Origin: Urophycis tenuis
Taxonomy: Eukaryota > Chordata > Actinopteri > Gadiformes > Phycidae
Length of the DNA: 64,000 nt
NCBI GenBank assembly: GCA_036785325.1
Contig: JAXIVH010000020.1
Coordinates: 7,793,879-7,857,878, forward strand
Direction: 5' to 3'
Positions 34,338 through 44,926 of the stretch are shown here, in pieces. A model generated the notes under the pieces. That model was not told where the DNA came from, made no database searches, and saw only the letters and a list, made by a program, of their open reading frames with translations. A program made the position numbers and the translations under genes. Position 1 is the stretch's first letter; each line of letters opens with the position of its first letter.

Positions 34338-34529
34338 CGCTGAGCGAGGATCGGAATACGTCACCTAATGTTTTTACGACTCATACGTACACGGTCATTG
34401 CTGTCCACTGCCAACGGAGGATTCGACTAAGGTGAATTTGATGATCTTCATCCTTTGCGAGTTAATAATTCGACTTTTCGTTAAGGTATGTATTTAGCTG
34501 TATCGATTTCGTAGAAAGAGAAACGATTC

Positions 34530-35152
34530 CGTTGACGTTGAAGCTATGTTTTTAGCTGCTGGGTAGACTTCATTCAAACTATCGCCATTTTGTCTGTGAG
34601 CAAGCATATGACTCGTGGATGATCTCCTTTTAATCGTGGCAATCTAAGCTTTCCAACGGCGTATGGCAAGAGTATATTGACTCATGGGTCGTTGAAATAC
34701 TAAGCTAATTAATTTGTGTTCTGTAAGGAAAGATTGATGTTAATTGAAACGTTGAAGGTATGTTTTTAGCTGCTGGGTAGACTTCAGTCAACCTGACGCA
34801 GTTTAGTCTGTGATCAACCAGACTGCTCGAGGATGGGCTCATTTTAAGCGGGGAAATCTAAGCTTTCCAACGGCGTATGGCAAGACTATATTCACTAAAG
34901 GGTCGTTGAAATACTAAGCTAATTAATTTGTGTTCTGTAAGGAAAGATTGATGTTAATTGAAACGTTGAAGGTATGTCTTTAGCTGCTGTGTAGACTTCA
35001 GTCAACCTGACGCAGATTTGTCTGTGAGCAACCAAATTGCTCGGAGATGGGCTCATTTTAAACGGGGAAATCTAAGCTTTCCAACGACGTATGGCATGAC
35101 TATATTTGCCCATGGGTCGTCGAAATAATAAGCTGATTCATGTGTGTTCTGT
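34530..35152 (+). repeat. 214-bp satellite, array 5, with decayed edge monomer
   Basis: The first monomer (34530-34650) is clearly divergent (GAAGCTATG, CAAACTATCGCC, GACTCGTGGATGATC), as expected at an array edge. It is followed by two normal monomers. A further weak match (TTAAGGTATGTATTTAGCTG at 34481) lies just upstream. Confidence 0.92.
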
Positions 35153-35853
35153 TGGCTGTGGAAAGAAAATAGCACACAAGTCATACCAAGTCACCTTTAT
35201 TTTTCAGTGATAAACATTAATAAATAAACAGTATGGACATTGTATAAACAGTTGTATAAAAAGTGTAAACGGTATGAACAGTGTTCTTATAAAAGATATC
35301 AATATCAATACTGATCACGTGTGTATTTTATATTTCCAGGTTATTTGTTGATGAGCCAGAGCCTGTGACTCCCACCAACCGGCCCGTTCAGCCCACTGCG
35401 TTGTCGTCCTCCACCCGGCCGAAGCCTCCTGCGCCCACCCGCCTCCAGCCGAGGCCTCCTGCTGCATCAGCCTGTGGCCCGCCCGCCCCCTGTGTCGGCA
35501 GCACCCATACCGCTGGTCCTCCCCGCACAGCCACAGGCCCCCTCCGTCCTGCTTCGTGGGCCATCCTGCAGCTGTCTCTGCAGTCATCGTGTGTCAAAAC
35601 CATTCAAACTTGTATATGGTAACATTTCAAAATGACACCAGCATAAATGAGGACCTTGCAATAGGTTGTGTGTTACAGGACCCCCCTGGCATACAGCTGT
35701 ATGTCTCTGTGAAGGTGGTTGTGAAGAACTGCATCCGGCTGAACAAGTACAAGTGCCGGCGAGGCAGCAACTCTCTCGAGGGGTTGCACGCCCACCTGGT
35801 TAACGCCGTCCCTTCACAGCGATGTGGGATCATGCCGTTCCAAGTAAGTGATT

Positions 35854-35914
<61 letters not shown>

Positions 35915-36166
35915 GCGCGCGCGCGCATATATACACACACACACACACACTCGCATATATACACACACATATATATATATACTTAAACATAGCTGACCCT
36001 TTTTTTCCCCCTTCTCGGGGATTATGCTCCCAGTTTTGATCTCGGACGTCTGGTCACTTATAGCATATAATAATATTCTATTACTGTTAAGCCAACTATG
36101 AATAATAAAACAGGCCAAAACATGTGTCCTTTATCATAGCTACACGTATTACAAAAAAAACGCGTG
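35153..36166 (+). repeat. 1-kb interspersed block, copy 4
   Basis: Full block; the microsatellite (35857-35982) has a CAAAC interruption. It shares the GCATCAG variant with copy 2 and has GCCGTCCC with copy 5. Confidence 0.9.
35584..35843 (+). pseudogene. exon-like fragment, block copy 4 (frame open)
   Basis: Intact LQDPPG and KCRRGSNS, ending [10 protein letters not shown] before donor CAA|GTAAGTG. It has Ala-Val for Ala-Ile at the NAVPSQ position. Confidence 0.55.
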
Positions 36167-36577
36167 AATTGAAAAGTTGAAGGTATGTTTTTAGCTGCTG
36201 GGTAGACTTCAGTCAACCTGACGCAGTTTAGTCTGTGATCAACCAGACTGCTCGCGGATGGGCTCATTTTAAGCGGGGAAATCTAAGCTTTCCAACGGCG
36301 TATGGCAAGTCTATATTCACTAAAGGGTCGTTGAAATACTAAGCTAATTCATTTGTGTTCTGTAAGGAAAGATTGATGTTAATTGAAACGTTGAAGGTAT
36401 GTCTTTAGCTGCTGTGTAGACTTCAGTCAACCTGACGCAGATTTGTCTGTGAGCAACCAAATTGCTCGGACATGGGCTCATTTTAAACGGGGAAATCTAA
36501 GCTTTCCAACGACGTATGGCATGACTATATTTGCCCATGGGTCGTCGAAATAATAAGCTGATTCATGTGTGTTCTGT
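36167..36577 (+). repeat. 214-bp satellite, array 6 (about 1.9 monomers)
   Basis: The shortest array: one TCACTAAAGGG monomer plus the GCTGCTGTGTAGAC pre-block monomer, here with GCTCGGACATGG. Confidence 0.95.
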
Positions 36578-37008
36578 TGGCTGTGGAAAGAAAATAGCAC
36601 ACAAGTCATACCAAGTCACCTTTATTTTTCAGTGATAAACATTAATAAATAAACAGTATGGACATTGTATAAACAGTTGTATAAAAAGTGTAAACGGTAT
36701 GAACAGTGTTCTTATAAAAGATATCAATATCAATACTGATCACGTGTGTATTTTATATTTCCAGGTTATTTGTTGATGAGCCAGAGCCTGTGACTCCCAC
36801 CAACCGGCCCGTTCAGCCCACTGCGTTGTCGTCCTCCACCCGGCCGAAGCCTCCTGCGCCCACCCGCCTCCAGCCGAGGCCTCCTGCTGCGTCAGCCTGT
36901 GGCCCGCCCGCCCCCTGTGTCGGCAGCACCCATACCGCTGGTCCTCCCCGCACAGCCACAGGCCCCCTCCGTCCTGCTTCGTGGGCCATCCTGCAGCTGT
37001 CTCTGCAG

Positions 37009-37268
37009 TCATCGTGTGTCAAAACCATTCAAACTTGTATATGGTAACATTTCAAAATGACACCAGCATAAATGAGGACCTTGCAATAGGTTGTGTGTTA
37101 CATGACCCCCCTGGCATACAGCTGTATGTCTCTGTGAAGGTGGTTGTGAAGAACTGCATCCGGCTGAACAAGTACAAGTGCCGGTGAGGCAGCAACTCTC
37201 TCGAGGGGTTGCACGCCCACCTGGTTAACGCCGTCCCTTCACAGCGATGTGGGATCATGCCGTTCCAA
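37009..37268 (+). pseudogene. exon-like fragment, block copy 5 (His variant, TGA)
   Basis: LHDPPG and the TGA after KCR. The rest of the fragment is as in copy 4, including the Ile-to-Val change. Confidence 0.55.
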
Positions 37269-37278
37269 GTAAGTGATT

Positions 37279-37280
<2 letters not shown>

Positions 37281-37351
<71 letters not shown>

Positions 37352-37407
37352 GCGCATATATACACACACACACACACTTATATATACACACACATATATA
37401 TATATAC
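37281..37407 (+). repeat. long (AC)n/(TA)n microsatellite in block copy 5
   Basis: More than 30 AC dinucleotides before CGCGCATATATAC, then AC and TA runs. Length differs between copies, showing slippage after block amplification. Confidence 0.95.
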
Positions 37408-37591
37408 TTAAACATAGCTGACCCTTTTTTTCCCCCTTCTCGGGGATTATGCTCCCAGTTTTGATCTCGGACGTCTGGTCACTTATAGCATATAATAATA
37501 TTCTATTACTGTTAAGCCAACTATGAATAATAAAACAGGCCAAAACATGTGTCCTTTATCATAGCTACACGTATTACAAAAAAAACGCGTG

Positions 37592-39500
37592 AATTGAAAA
37601 GTTGAAGGTATGTTTTTAGCTGCTGGGTAGACTTCATTCAACCTGACGCAGTTTAGTCTGTGAGAGACCAGACTGCTCGCGGATGGGCTCATTTTAAGCG
37701 GGGAAATCTAAGGTTCCCAACGGCGTATGGCAAGACTATATTGAGTCATGGGTCGTTGAAATACTAAGCTAATTAATTTCTGTTCTTTATTGAAAGATTG
37801 ATCTTAATTGAAACGTTGAAGGTATGTTTTTAGCTGCTGGGTAGACTTCAGTCAACCTGACGCAGTTTTGTCTGTGAGCAAGCAGACTGCTCGCGGATGG
37901 GCTCATTTTAAGCAGGGAAATCTAAGCTTTCCGACGGCGTATGGCTAGACTATATTGACTCATGGGTCGTTGAAATACTAAGCTAATTAATTTGTGTTCT
38001 GTAAGGAAAGATTGATGTTAATTGAAACGTTGAAGGTATGTTTTTAGCTGCTGGGTAGACTTCAGTCAACCTGACACAGTTTTGTCTCTGAGCAACCAAA
38101 TTGCTTGGGGATGGGCTCATTAAAAGCGGGGAAATCTAAGCTTTTCAACGGCGTATGGCAAGACTATATACACCAAAGGGCCTTTGAAATACTAAGCTAA
38201 TTAATTTGTGTTCTGTAAGGAAAGATTGATGTTAATTGAAACGTTAAAGGTATGTTTTTAGCTGCTGGGTAGACTTCATTCAACCTGACGCAGTTTAGTC
38301 TGTGATCAACCAGACTGCTAGCGGATGGGCTCATTTTAAGCGGGGAAATCTAAGCTTTCCAACGGCCTATGGCAAGACTATATTGACTCATGGGTCATTG
38401 AAATACTAAGCTAATTAATTTGTGTTCTGTAAGGAAAGATTGATGTTAACTGAAACGTTGAAGGTATGTTTTTAGCTGCTGGGTAGACTTCAGTCAACCT
38501 GACGCAGTTTAGTCTGTGATCAACCAGACTGCTCGCGGATGGGCTCATTTTAAGCGGGGAAATCTAAGCTTTTCAACGGCGTATGGCAAGACTATATTCA
38601 CCAATGGCCCGTTGAAATACTAAGCTAATTAATTTGTGTTCTGTAAGGAAAGATTGATGTCAATTGAAACGTTAAAGGTATGTTTTTAGCTGCTGGGTAG
38701 ACTTCATTCAACCTGACGCAGTTTAGTCTGTGATCAACCAGACTGCTCGCGGATGGGCTCATTTTAAGCGGGGAAATCTAAGCTTTCCAACGGCGTATGG
38801 CAAGACTATATTGACTCATGGGTCATTGAAATACTAAGCTAATTAATTTGTGGTCTGTAAGGAAAGATTGATGTTAATTGAAACGTTGAAGGTATGTTTT
38901 TAGCTGCTGCGTAGACTTCAGTCAACCTGACGCAGTTTAGTCTGTGATCAACCAGACTGCTCGCGGATGGGCTCATTTTAAGCGGGGAAATCTAAGCTTT
39001 CCAACGGCGTATGGCAAGAGTATATTGACTCATGGGTCGTTGAAATACTAAGCTAATTAATTTGTGTTCTGTAAGGAAAGATTGATGTTAATTGAAACGT
39101 TGAAGGTATGTTTTTAGCTGCTGGGTAGACTTCAGTCAACCTGACGCAGTTTAGTCTGTGATCAACCAGACTGCTCGAGGATGGGCTCATTTTAAGCGGG
39201 GAAATCTAAGCTTTCCAACGGCGTATGGCAAGACTATATTCACTAAAGGGTCGTTGAAATACTAAGCTAATTAATTTGTGTTCTGTAAGGAAAGATTGAT
39301 GTTAATTGAAACGTTGAAGGTATGTCTTTAGCTGCTGTGTAGACTTCAGTCAACCTGACGCAGATTTGTCTGTGAGCAACCAAATTGCTCGGAGATGGGC
39401 TCATTTTAAACGGGGAAATCTAAGCTTTCCAACGACGTATGGCATGACTATATTTGCCCATGGGTCGTCGAAATAATAAGCTGATTCATGTGTGTTCTGT
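37592..39500 (+). repeat. 214-bp satellite, array 7 (about 8.9 monomers)
   Basis: The first monomer has TGTGAGAGACCAGAC (private). The last five monomers share private markers (TCACCAATGGCCCG, GTGGTCTG, GCTGCTGCGTAGAC, CTCGAGGATGG) with array 8, so array 8 plus its block is a duplicate of the end of array 7 plus its block. Confidence 0.95.
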
Positions 39501-39696
39501 TGGCTGTGGAAAGAAAATAGCACACAAGTCATACCAAGTCACCTTTATTTTTCAGTGATAAACATTAATAAATAAACAGTATGGACATTGTATAAACAGT
39601 TGTATAAAAAGTTTAAACGGTATGAACAGTGTTCTTATAAAAGATATCAATATCAATACTGATCACGTGTGTATTTTATATTTCCAGGTTATTTGT

Positions 39697-39988
39697 GGGG
39701 CAGCCGGCCTACTGGTTAGGGCTTTGGATTTGTAACCGGAGGGTGGCTGGTTCGAACCCCGACCAGTGCGCATGGCTGAAGTGCCCTTGAGCAAGGCACC
39801 TAACCCCTCACTGCTCCCCGAGCGCCGCCGCTGTTGCAGGCAGCTCACTGCATCGGGTTTAAGTGTGTGCTTCACCTCACTGTGTGCTTCACCATCACTG
39901 TGTTCTGAGTGTTCCACTAATTCACGATTGGGTTAAATGCAGAAGACCAAATTTCCCTCACGGGATCAAATCAGTAAATCAGTAATTC
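39697..39988 (+). mobile_element. tRNA-derived SINE with 8-bp target duplication
   Basis: Starts GGGGCAGCCGGCCTACTGG and contains an A-box-like TGGTTAGGGCTTTGG and a perfect B box GGTTCGAACC (39749-39758), the two internal RNA polymerase III promoter elements. The body has GCCCTTGAGCAAGGCACC and GATTGGGTTAAATGCAG, and it ends CACGGGATCAAATCAGTAA. It is flanked by TTATTTGT at 39689-39696 and 39989-39996, and the empty site is seen in the nine other blocks. The sequence type is very common in teleost genomes. It post-dates block amplification. The SINE family name is not assigned. Confidence 0.93.
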
Positions 39989-40231
39989 TTATTTGTTGAT
40001 GAGCCAGAGCCTGTGACTCCCACCAACCGGCCCGTTCAGCCCACTGCGTTGTCGTCCTCCACCCGGCCGAAGCCTCCTGCGCCCACCCGCCTCCAGCCGA
40101 GGCCTCCTGCTGCGTCAGCCTGTGGCCCGCCCGCCCCCTGTGTCGGCAGCACCCATACCGCTGGTCCTCCCCGCACAGCCACAGGCCCCCTCCGTCCTGC
40201 TTCGTGGGCCATCCTGCAGCTGTCTCTGCAG

Positions 40232-40491
40232 TCATCGTGTGTCAAAACCATTCAAACTTGTATATGGTAACATTTCAAAATGACACCAGCATAAATGAGG
40301 ACCTTGCAATAGGTTGTGTGTTACAGGACCCCCCTGGCATACAGCTGTATGTCTCTGTGAAGGTGGTTGTGAAGAACTGCATCCGGCTGAACAAGTACAA
40401 GTGCCGGCGAGTCAGCAACTCTCTCGAGGGGTTGCACGCCCACCTGGTTAACGCCATCCCTTCACAGCGATGTGGGATCATGCCGTTCCAA
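40232..40491 (+). pseudogene. exon-like fragment, block copy 6 (frame open)
   Basis: LQDPPG and the CGA codon are intact; it has the private change RGSNS to RVSNS in the conserved motif. The SINE upstream separates the first acceptor from the Pro-rich stretch. Confidence 0.55.
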
Positions 40492-40501
40492 GTAAGTGAT
40501 T

Positions 40502-40570
<69 letters not shown>

Positions 40571-40818
40571 GCGCGCGCATATATACACACACACACACAC
40601 ACTCGCATATATACACACACATATATATATATACTTAAACATAGCTGACCCTTTTTTTCCCCCTTCTCGGGGATTATGCTCCCAGTTTTGATCTCGGACG
40701 TCTGGTCACTTATAGCATATAATAATATTCTATTACTGTTAAGCCAACTATGAATAATAAAACAGGCCAAAACATGTGTCCTTTATCATAGCTACACGTA
40801 TTACAAAAAAAACGCGTG

Positions 40819-41871
40819 AATTGAAAAGTTGAAGGTATGTTTTTAGCTGCTGGGTAGACTTCAGTCAACCTGACGCAGTTTAGCCTGTGATCAACCAGAC
40901 TGCTCGCGGATGGGCTCATTTTAAGCGGGGAAATCTACGCTTTTCAACGGCGTATGGCAAGACTATATTCACCAATGGCCGGTTGAAATACTAAGCTAAT
41001 TAATTTGTGTTCTGTAAGGAAAGATTGATGTCAATTGAAACGTTAAAGGTATGTTTTTAGCTGCTGGGTAGACTTCATTCAACCTGACGCAGTTTAGTCT
41101 GTGATCAACCAGACTGCTCGCGGATGGGCTCATTTTAAGCGGGGAAATCTAAGCTTTCCAACGGCGTATGGCAAGACTATATTGACTCATGGGTCATTGA
41201 AATACTAAGCTAATTAATTTGTGGTCTGTAAGGAAAGATTGATGTTAATTGAAACGTTGAAGGTATGTTTTTAGCTGCTGCGTAGACTTCAGTCAACCTG
41301 ACGCAGTTTAGTCTGTGATCAACCAGACTGCTCGCGGATGGGCTCATTTTAAGCGGGGAAATCTAAGCTTTCCAACGGCGTATGGCAAGAGTATATTGAC
41401 TCATGGGTCGTTGAAATACTAAGCTAATTAATTTGTGTTCTGTAAGGAAAGATTGATTTTAATTGAAACGTTGAAGGTATGTTTTTAGCTGCTGGGTAGA
41501 CTTCAGTCAACCTGACGCAGTTTAGTCTGTGATCAACCAGACTGCTCGAGGATGGGCTCATTTTAAGCGGGGAAATCTAAGCTTTCCAACGGCGTATGGC
41601 AAGACTATATTCACTAAAGGGTCGTTGAAATACTAAGCTAATTAATTTGTGTTCTGTAAGGAAAGATTGATGTTAATTGAAACGTTGAAGGTATGTCTTT
41701 AGCTGCTGTGTAGACTTCAGTCAACCTGACGCAGATTTGTCTGTGAGCAACCAAATTGCTCGGAGATTGGCTCATTTTAAACGGGGAAATCTAAGCTTTC
41801 CAACGACGTATGGCATGACTATATTTGCCCATGGGTCGTCGAAATAATAAGCTGATTCATGTGTGTTCTGT
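40819..41871 (+). repeat. 214-bp satellite, array 8 (about 4.9 monomers)
   Basis: Matches the last five monomers of array 7 marker for marker. Private changes are TAGCCTGTG, AAATCTACGC and GATTGATTTTAATTG. Confidence 0.95.
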
Positions 41872-42302
41872 TGGCTGTGGAAAGAAAATAGCACACAAGT
41901 CATACCAAGTCACCTTTATTTTTCAGTGATAAACATTAATAAATTAACATTATGGACATTGTATAAACAGTTGTATAAAAAGTGTAAACGGTATGAACAG
42001 TGTTCTTATAAAAGATATCAATATCAATACTGATCACGTGTGTATTTTATATTTCCAGGTTATTTGTTGATGAGCCAGAGCCTGTGACTCCCACCAACCG
42101 GCCCGTTCAGCCCACTGCGTTGTCGTCCTCCACCCGGCCGAAGCCTCCTGCGCCCACCCGCCTCCAGCCGAGGCCTCCTGCTGCGTCAGCCTGTGGCCCG
42201 CCCGCCCCCTGTGTCGGCAGCACCCATACCGCTGGTCCTCCCCGCACAGCCACAGGCCCCCTCCGTCCTGCTTCGTGGGCCATCCTGCAGCTGTCTCTGC
42301 AG

Positions 42303-42562
42303 TCATCGTGTGTCAAAACCATTCAAACTTGTATATGGTAACATTTCAAAATGACACCAGCATAAATGAGGACCTTGCAATAGGTTGTGTGTTACATGAC
42401 CCCCCTGGCATACAGCTGTATGTCTCTGTGAAGGTGGTTGTGAAGAACTGCATCCGGCTGAACAAGTACAAGTGCCGGTGAGGCAGCAACTCTCTCGAGG
42501 GGTTGCACGCCCACCTGGTTAACGCCATCCCTTCACAGCAATGTGGGATCATGCCGTTCCAA
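42303..42562 (+). pseudogene. exon-like fragment, block copy 7 (His variant, TGA)
   Basis: LHDPPG and the TGA after KCR. CAGCAATGTGG replaces CAGCGATGTGG near the end. Confidence 0.55.
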
Positions 42563-42572
42563 GTAAGTGATT

Positions 42573-42611
<39 letters not shown>

Positions 42612-42804
42612 GCATATATACACACACACACACGCATATATACACACACATATATATATATACTTAAACATAAGTGACCCTTTTTTTCCCCCTTCTCGGG
42701 GATTATGCTCCCAGTTTTGATCTCGGACGTCTGGTCACTTATAGCATATAATAATATTCTATTACTGTTAAGCCAACTATGAATAATAAAACAGGCCAAA
42801 ACAT

Positions 42805-44883
42805 CAGAATCAGAATCAGAATCAGAATCAAGTTTATTGCCAAGTAGGTTTACACCTACAAGGAATTCGACTTGGTGCAATTGGTGCAAGGGAAAAAACA
42901 GTATTAAAAATATAAGTAATTAAAAAAAAAAAAAAAAAAAGTAAAAAAGTAGAAAAGTAAAATAACCATAATAAAATAAAATAAATATATATATACAATG
43001 TACAATGAATATGAGTATGAATATGAATATGGATATGGAATACAGAGCAGTAGTGCATGCAGAGGAAAATGGAAAAATGGTGGACCCGAATGAGTGCACA
43101 CTGTACACACTGTGCGTTAATGTAACGCAGACGATCTGAAGATGCCACGTTAATGTAGCATGTAGGTCTGTGTGGGGGGAGGGAGAGAGTCAGTGTCAGT
43201 GGGGGCTCCGGGCCTTGTTGACAAGGCTAGTGGCAGACGGGAAAAAACTGTTCTTATGCCGTGAGGTTTTGGTCCTGATGGACCGCAGCCTCCTGCCAGA
43301 GGGGAGTGATGCAAAGAGATGGTGACCGGGGTGGGAGGGGTCGGCCATAATCTTACCTGCACGCCTCAGGGTCCTGGAGGTGTATAGGTCCTGGAGCGAC
43401 GGCAGATTGCAGCCAATCACCTTCTCTGCAGACCGAATGATGCGCTGCAGTCTGCCCTTGTCCTTGGCGGTGGCAGCAGCGAACCAGATGGTGATGGAGG
43501 AGGTGAGGATGGACTCAATGATGGAGGAGTAGAAGTGCACCATCATTGTCCTGGGCAGGTTGAATTTCTTCAGCTGCCTAAGGAAGTACATCCTCTGCTG
43601 GGCTTTCTTGATGAGGGAGCTGATGTTCAGCTCCCACTTGAGATCCTGGGAGATGACAGTTCCCAGGAAGCGGAAAGACTCCACAGTGTCAATTGTGTAG
43701 TCGCAGAGGGTGATGGGGGCAGGTGAGGCTGAGTACTTCCTGAAGTCCACAACCATCTCCACTGTCTTTAGAGCATTGAGCTCTAGGTTGTTCCGGCTGC
43801 ACCATGTCACCAGATGGTCTATCTCCCACCTGTAGTCAGACTCATCACCATCAGAAATGAGTCCAATGAGGGTGGTGTCATCCGCAAACTTCAGAAGCTT
43901 GACGGACTGGTGACTGGAGGTGCAGCTGTTTGTGTACAGGGAGAAGAGCAGAGGAGAAAGAACACAGCCCTGGGGGGAACCGGTGCTGATGGTCTGTGAG
44001 TCGGAGATGCATTTTCCCAGCTTCACATGCTGCTTCCTGTCAGACAGGAAGTCTGTAATCCACCTGCAGGTGGAGTCAGGCACACTAAGCTGGGAGAGCT
44101 TCTCCTGAAGCAGAGCCGGGATGATAGTGTTGAAAGCAGAGCTGAAATCCACAAACAGGATCCTGGCGTAGGTTCCTGCGGAGTCCAGGTGCTGGAGGAT
44201 GTAGTGGAAGGCCAAGTTGACTGCATCGTCTACAGACTTGTTGGCTCTGTAGGCAAACTGCAGGGGGTCCAGGAGGGGGTCGGTGATGCCTTTCAGGTGT
44301 GAGAGCACAAGGCGCTCAAAGGACTTCATAACCACAGAGGTCAGGGCGACGGGTCTGAAGTCGTTAAGTCCTGTGGTCCTTGGCTTCTTGGGGACAGGAA
44401 TGATGGTAGAGGTCTTGAAGCAGGCTGGCACGTGACATGTCTCCAGTGAGGTGTTGAAAATGTCTGTGAACACTGGAGACAGCTGATCAGCACAGTGCTT
44501 CAAGGTGGATGGGGAGACAGAATCCGGTCCAGCAGCTTTCCGGGGGTTCTGTCTCCTGAAGAGTTTGTTGACGTCCCTCTCATGGATGGAAAGAGTCGTC
44601 ACTGAGGTGGGTGGGGGGGTCGAGGGGGGGACCTTTAAGTTTGGCATTGGTGGAGGTGCCCAGGCCCCCACTGAGGTGGGGGAGGTGATAAGCTGGAGCT
44701 GTTGGGAGGTGTCATGGGGGATGGTTGCAGGACTGTCCCTTTGTCTTTCAAAGCGGCAGTAGAACTCGTTCAGGTCATTGGCCAGACGATGGTCGTTGAT
44801 GGAGTGGGGGGCTTTAGGCTTGTAGTTGGTGATTTGCCTAAGCCCTTTCCAGACAGACGCAGAGTCGTTGGCTGAGAAGTGGT
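42805..44883 (-). mobile_element. 5'-truncated non-LTR retrotransposon (L2/CR1-like LINE)
   Basis: Inserted on the minus strand. Its 3' end lies at 42805 with a CAGAAT-type short repeat tail, followed by a 3' UTR containing AAGTTTATTGCCAAGTAGG, a form seen in many teleost L2-like elements, and an A18 run near 42920. The 5' end is lost: the coding frame is still open where it meets block DNA at about 44881, so the endonuclease part is missing. No target duplication longer than 1 bp is visible, which fits CR1/L2-type elements. Present in only one of ten blocks, so it inserted after the blocks spread. Confidence 0.95.
43196..44881 (-). CDS. LINE reverse transcriptase, C-terminal part (5'-truncated, about 561 codons)
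   Basis: RNA-templated DNA polymerase of a non-LTR retrotransposon, which copies element RNA at the nicked target site. The frame is open from the truncation point at 44881 to TGA at 43196, with no stop or frameshift. The segment most easily read starts at a GTG at 44671 (491 codons), but the same frame continues upstream through SANDSASVWKGL and NEFYCRFER, so 44671 is not a true start. Seen in order: NPRKAAGPD; FRPVALTS; FVDFSSAFN (motif A, Asp near residue 245 of the open part); GSPQGCVLSPLLF (motif B); FADDTT (motif C, catalytic Asp pair, Phe in place of the usual Tyr); and a C-terminal SGRRLRSIRTKTSRHKNSFF stretch typical of teleost L2-like elements. The apurinic endonuclease domain is missing, so it is not autonomous. 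The clade (L2 versus another CR1-group lineage) is from memory. Confidence 0.95.
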   Translation of the reverse strand, partial: HFSANDSASVWKGLRQITNYKPKAPHSINDHRLANDLNEFYCRFERQRDSPATIPHDTSQQLQLITSPTSVGAWAPPPMPNLKVPPSTPPPTSVTTLSIHERDVNKLFRRQNPRKAAGPDSVSPSTLKHCADQLSPVFTDIFNTSLETCHVPACFKTSTIIPVPKKPRTTGLNDFRPVALTSVVMKSFERLVLSHLKGITDPLLDPLQFAYRANKSVDDAVNLAFHYILQHLDSAGTYARILFVDFSSAFNTIIPALLQEKLSQLSVPDSTCRWITDFLSDRKQHVKLGKCISDSQTISTGSPQGCVLSPLLFSLYTNSCTSSHQSVKLLKFADDTTLIGLISDGDESDYRWEIDHLVTWCSRNNLELNALKTVEMVVDFRKYSASPAPITLCDYTIDTVESFRFLGTVISQDLKWELNISSLIKKAQQRMYFLRQLKKFNLPRTMMVHFYSSIIESILTSSITIWFAAATAKDKGRLQRIIRSAEKVIGCNLPSLQDLYTSRTLRRAGKIMADPSHPGHHLFASLPSGRRLRSIRTKTSRHKNSFFPSATSLVNKARSPH

Positions 44884-44926
44884 GTGTCCTTTATCATAGC
44901 TACACGTATTACAAAAAAAACGCGTG

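Larger units (their letters stand above)
33871..34529. other. low-copy spacer between region B1 and satellite region A2
   Basis: The only stretch of the window that is not obviously repeated elsewhere in it. It contains AATAAA at 33946-33951, a CTCF-like motif at 34103-34117, a 14-G run at 34178-34191, and a GAGCAGAG/TGAGCAG-rich stretch with three CCAAT boxes (34248, 34290, 34333). A minus-strand frame of about 100 codons (34053-34364) comes largely from this internal repetition and resembles nothing I know. I find no convincing gene. Confidence 0.6.
36578..37591 (+). repeat. 1-kb interspersed block, copy 5
   Basis: Full block; only 1425 bp from copy 4, the closest pair. Its microsatellite (37281-37407) is the longest uninterrupted AC run. 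Confidence 0.9.
39501..40818 (+). repeat. 1-kb interspersed block, copy 6 (carries a SINE)
   Basis: Block anatomy as copy 1, lengthened by a SINE at 39697-39988 just inside the first acceptor site. TAAAAAGTTTAAACGG is private. Confidence 0.9.
41872..44926 (+). repeat. 1-kb interspersed block, copy 7 (carries a LINE)
   Basis: Block with a 2.08-kb LINE inserted in its tail between AAAACAT and GTGTCCTTTATC, which are adjacent in the other copies. The microsatellite is short (42577-42662). AAATTAACATTATGG and CATAAGTGACC are private. Confidence 0.9.

Noticed and set aside
34053..34364. 103-codon minus-strand frame in the spacer as a gene
   Set aside because: Much of it spans the internal CCAAT/GAGCAG repeat and a poly-G (poly-Pro) run. 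No similarity is recognised and no splice or promoter context supports it.
39697..39770. Functional tRNA gene (A and B boxes)
   Set aside because: It is the head of a 292-bp SINE with a target duplication, and no cloverleaf with an anticodon arm could be drawn convincingly.
42834..43148. Open frames (68-118 codons) at the 3' end of the LINE
   Set aside because: They lie in the AT-rich 3' UTR and tail of the element, are low-complexity Tyr/Phe/Ile translations, and are not a separate gene.
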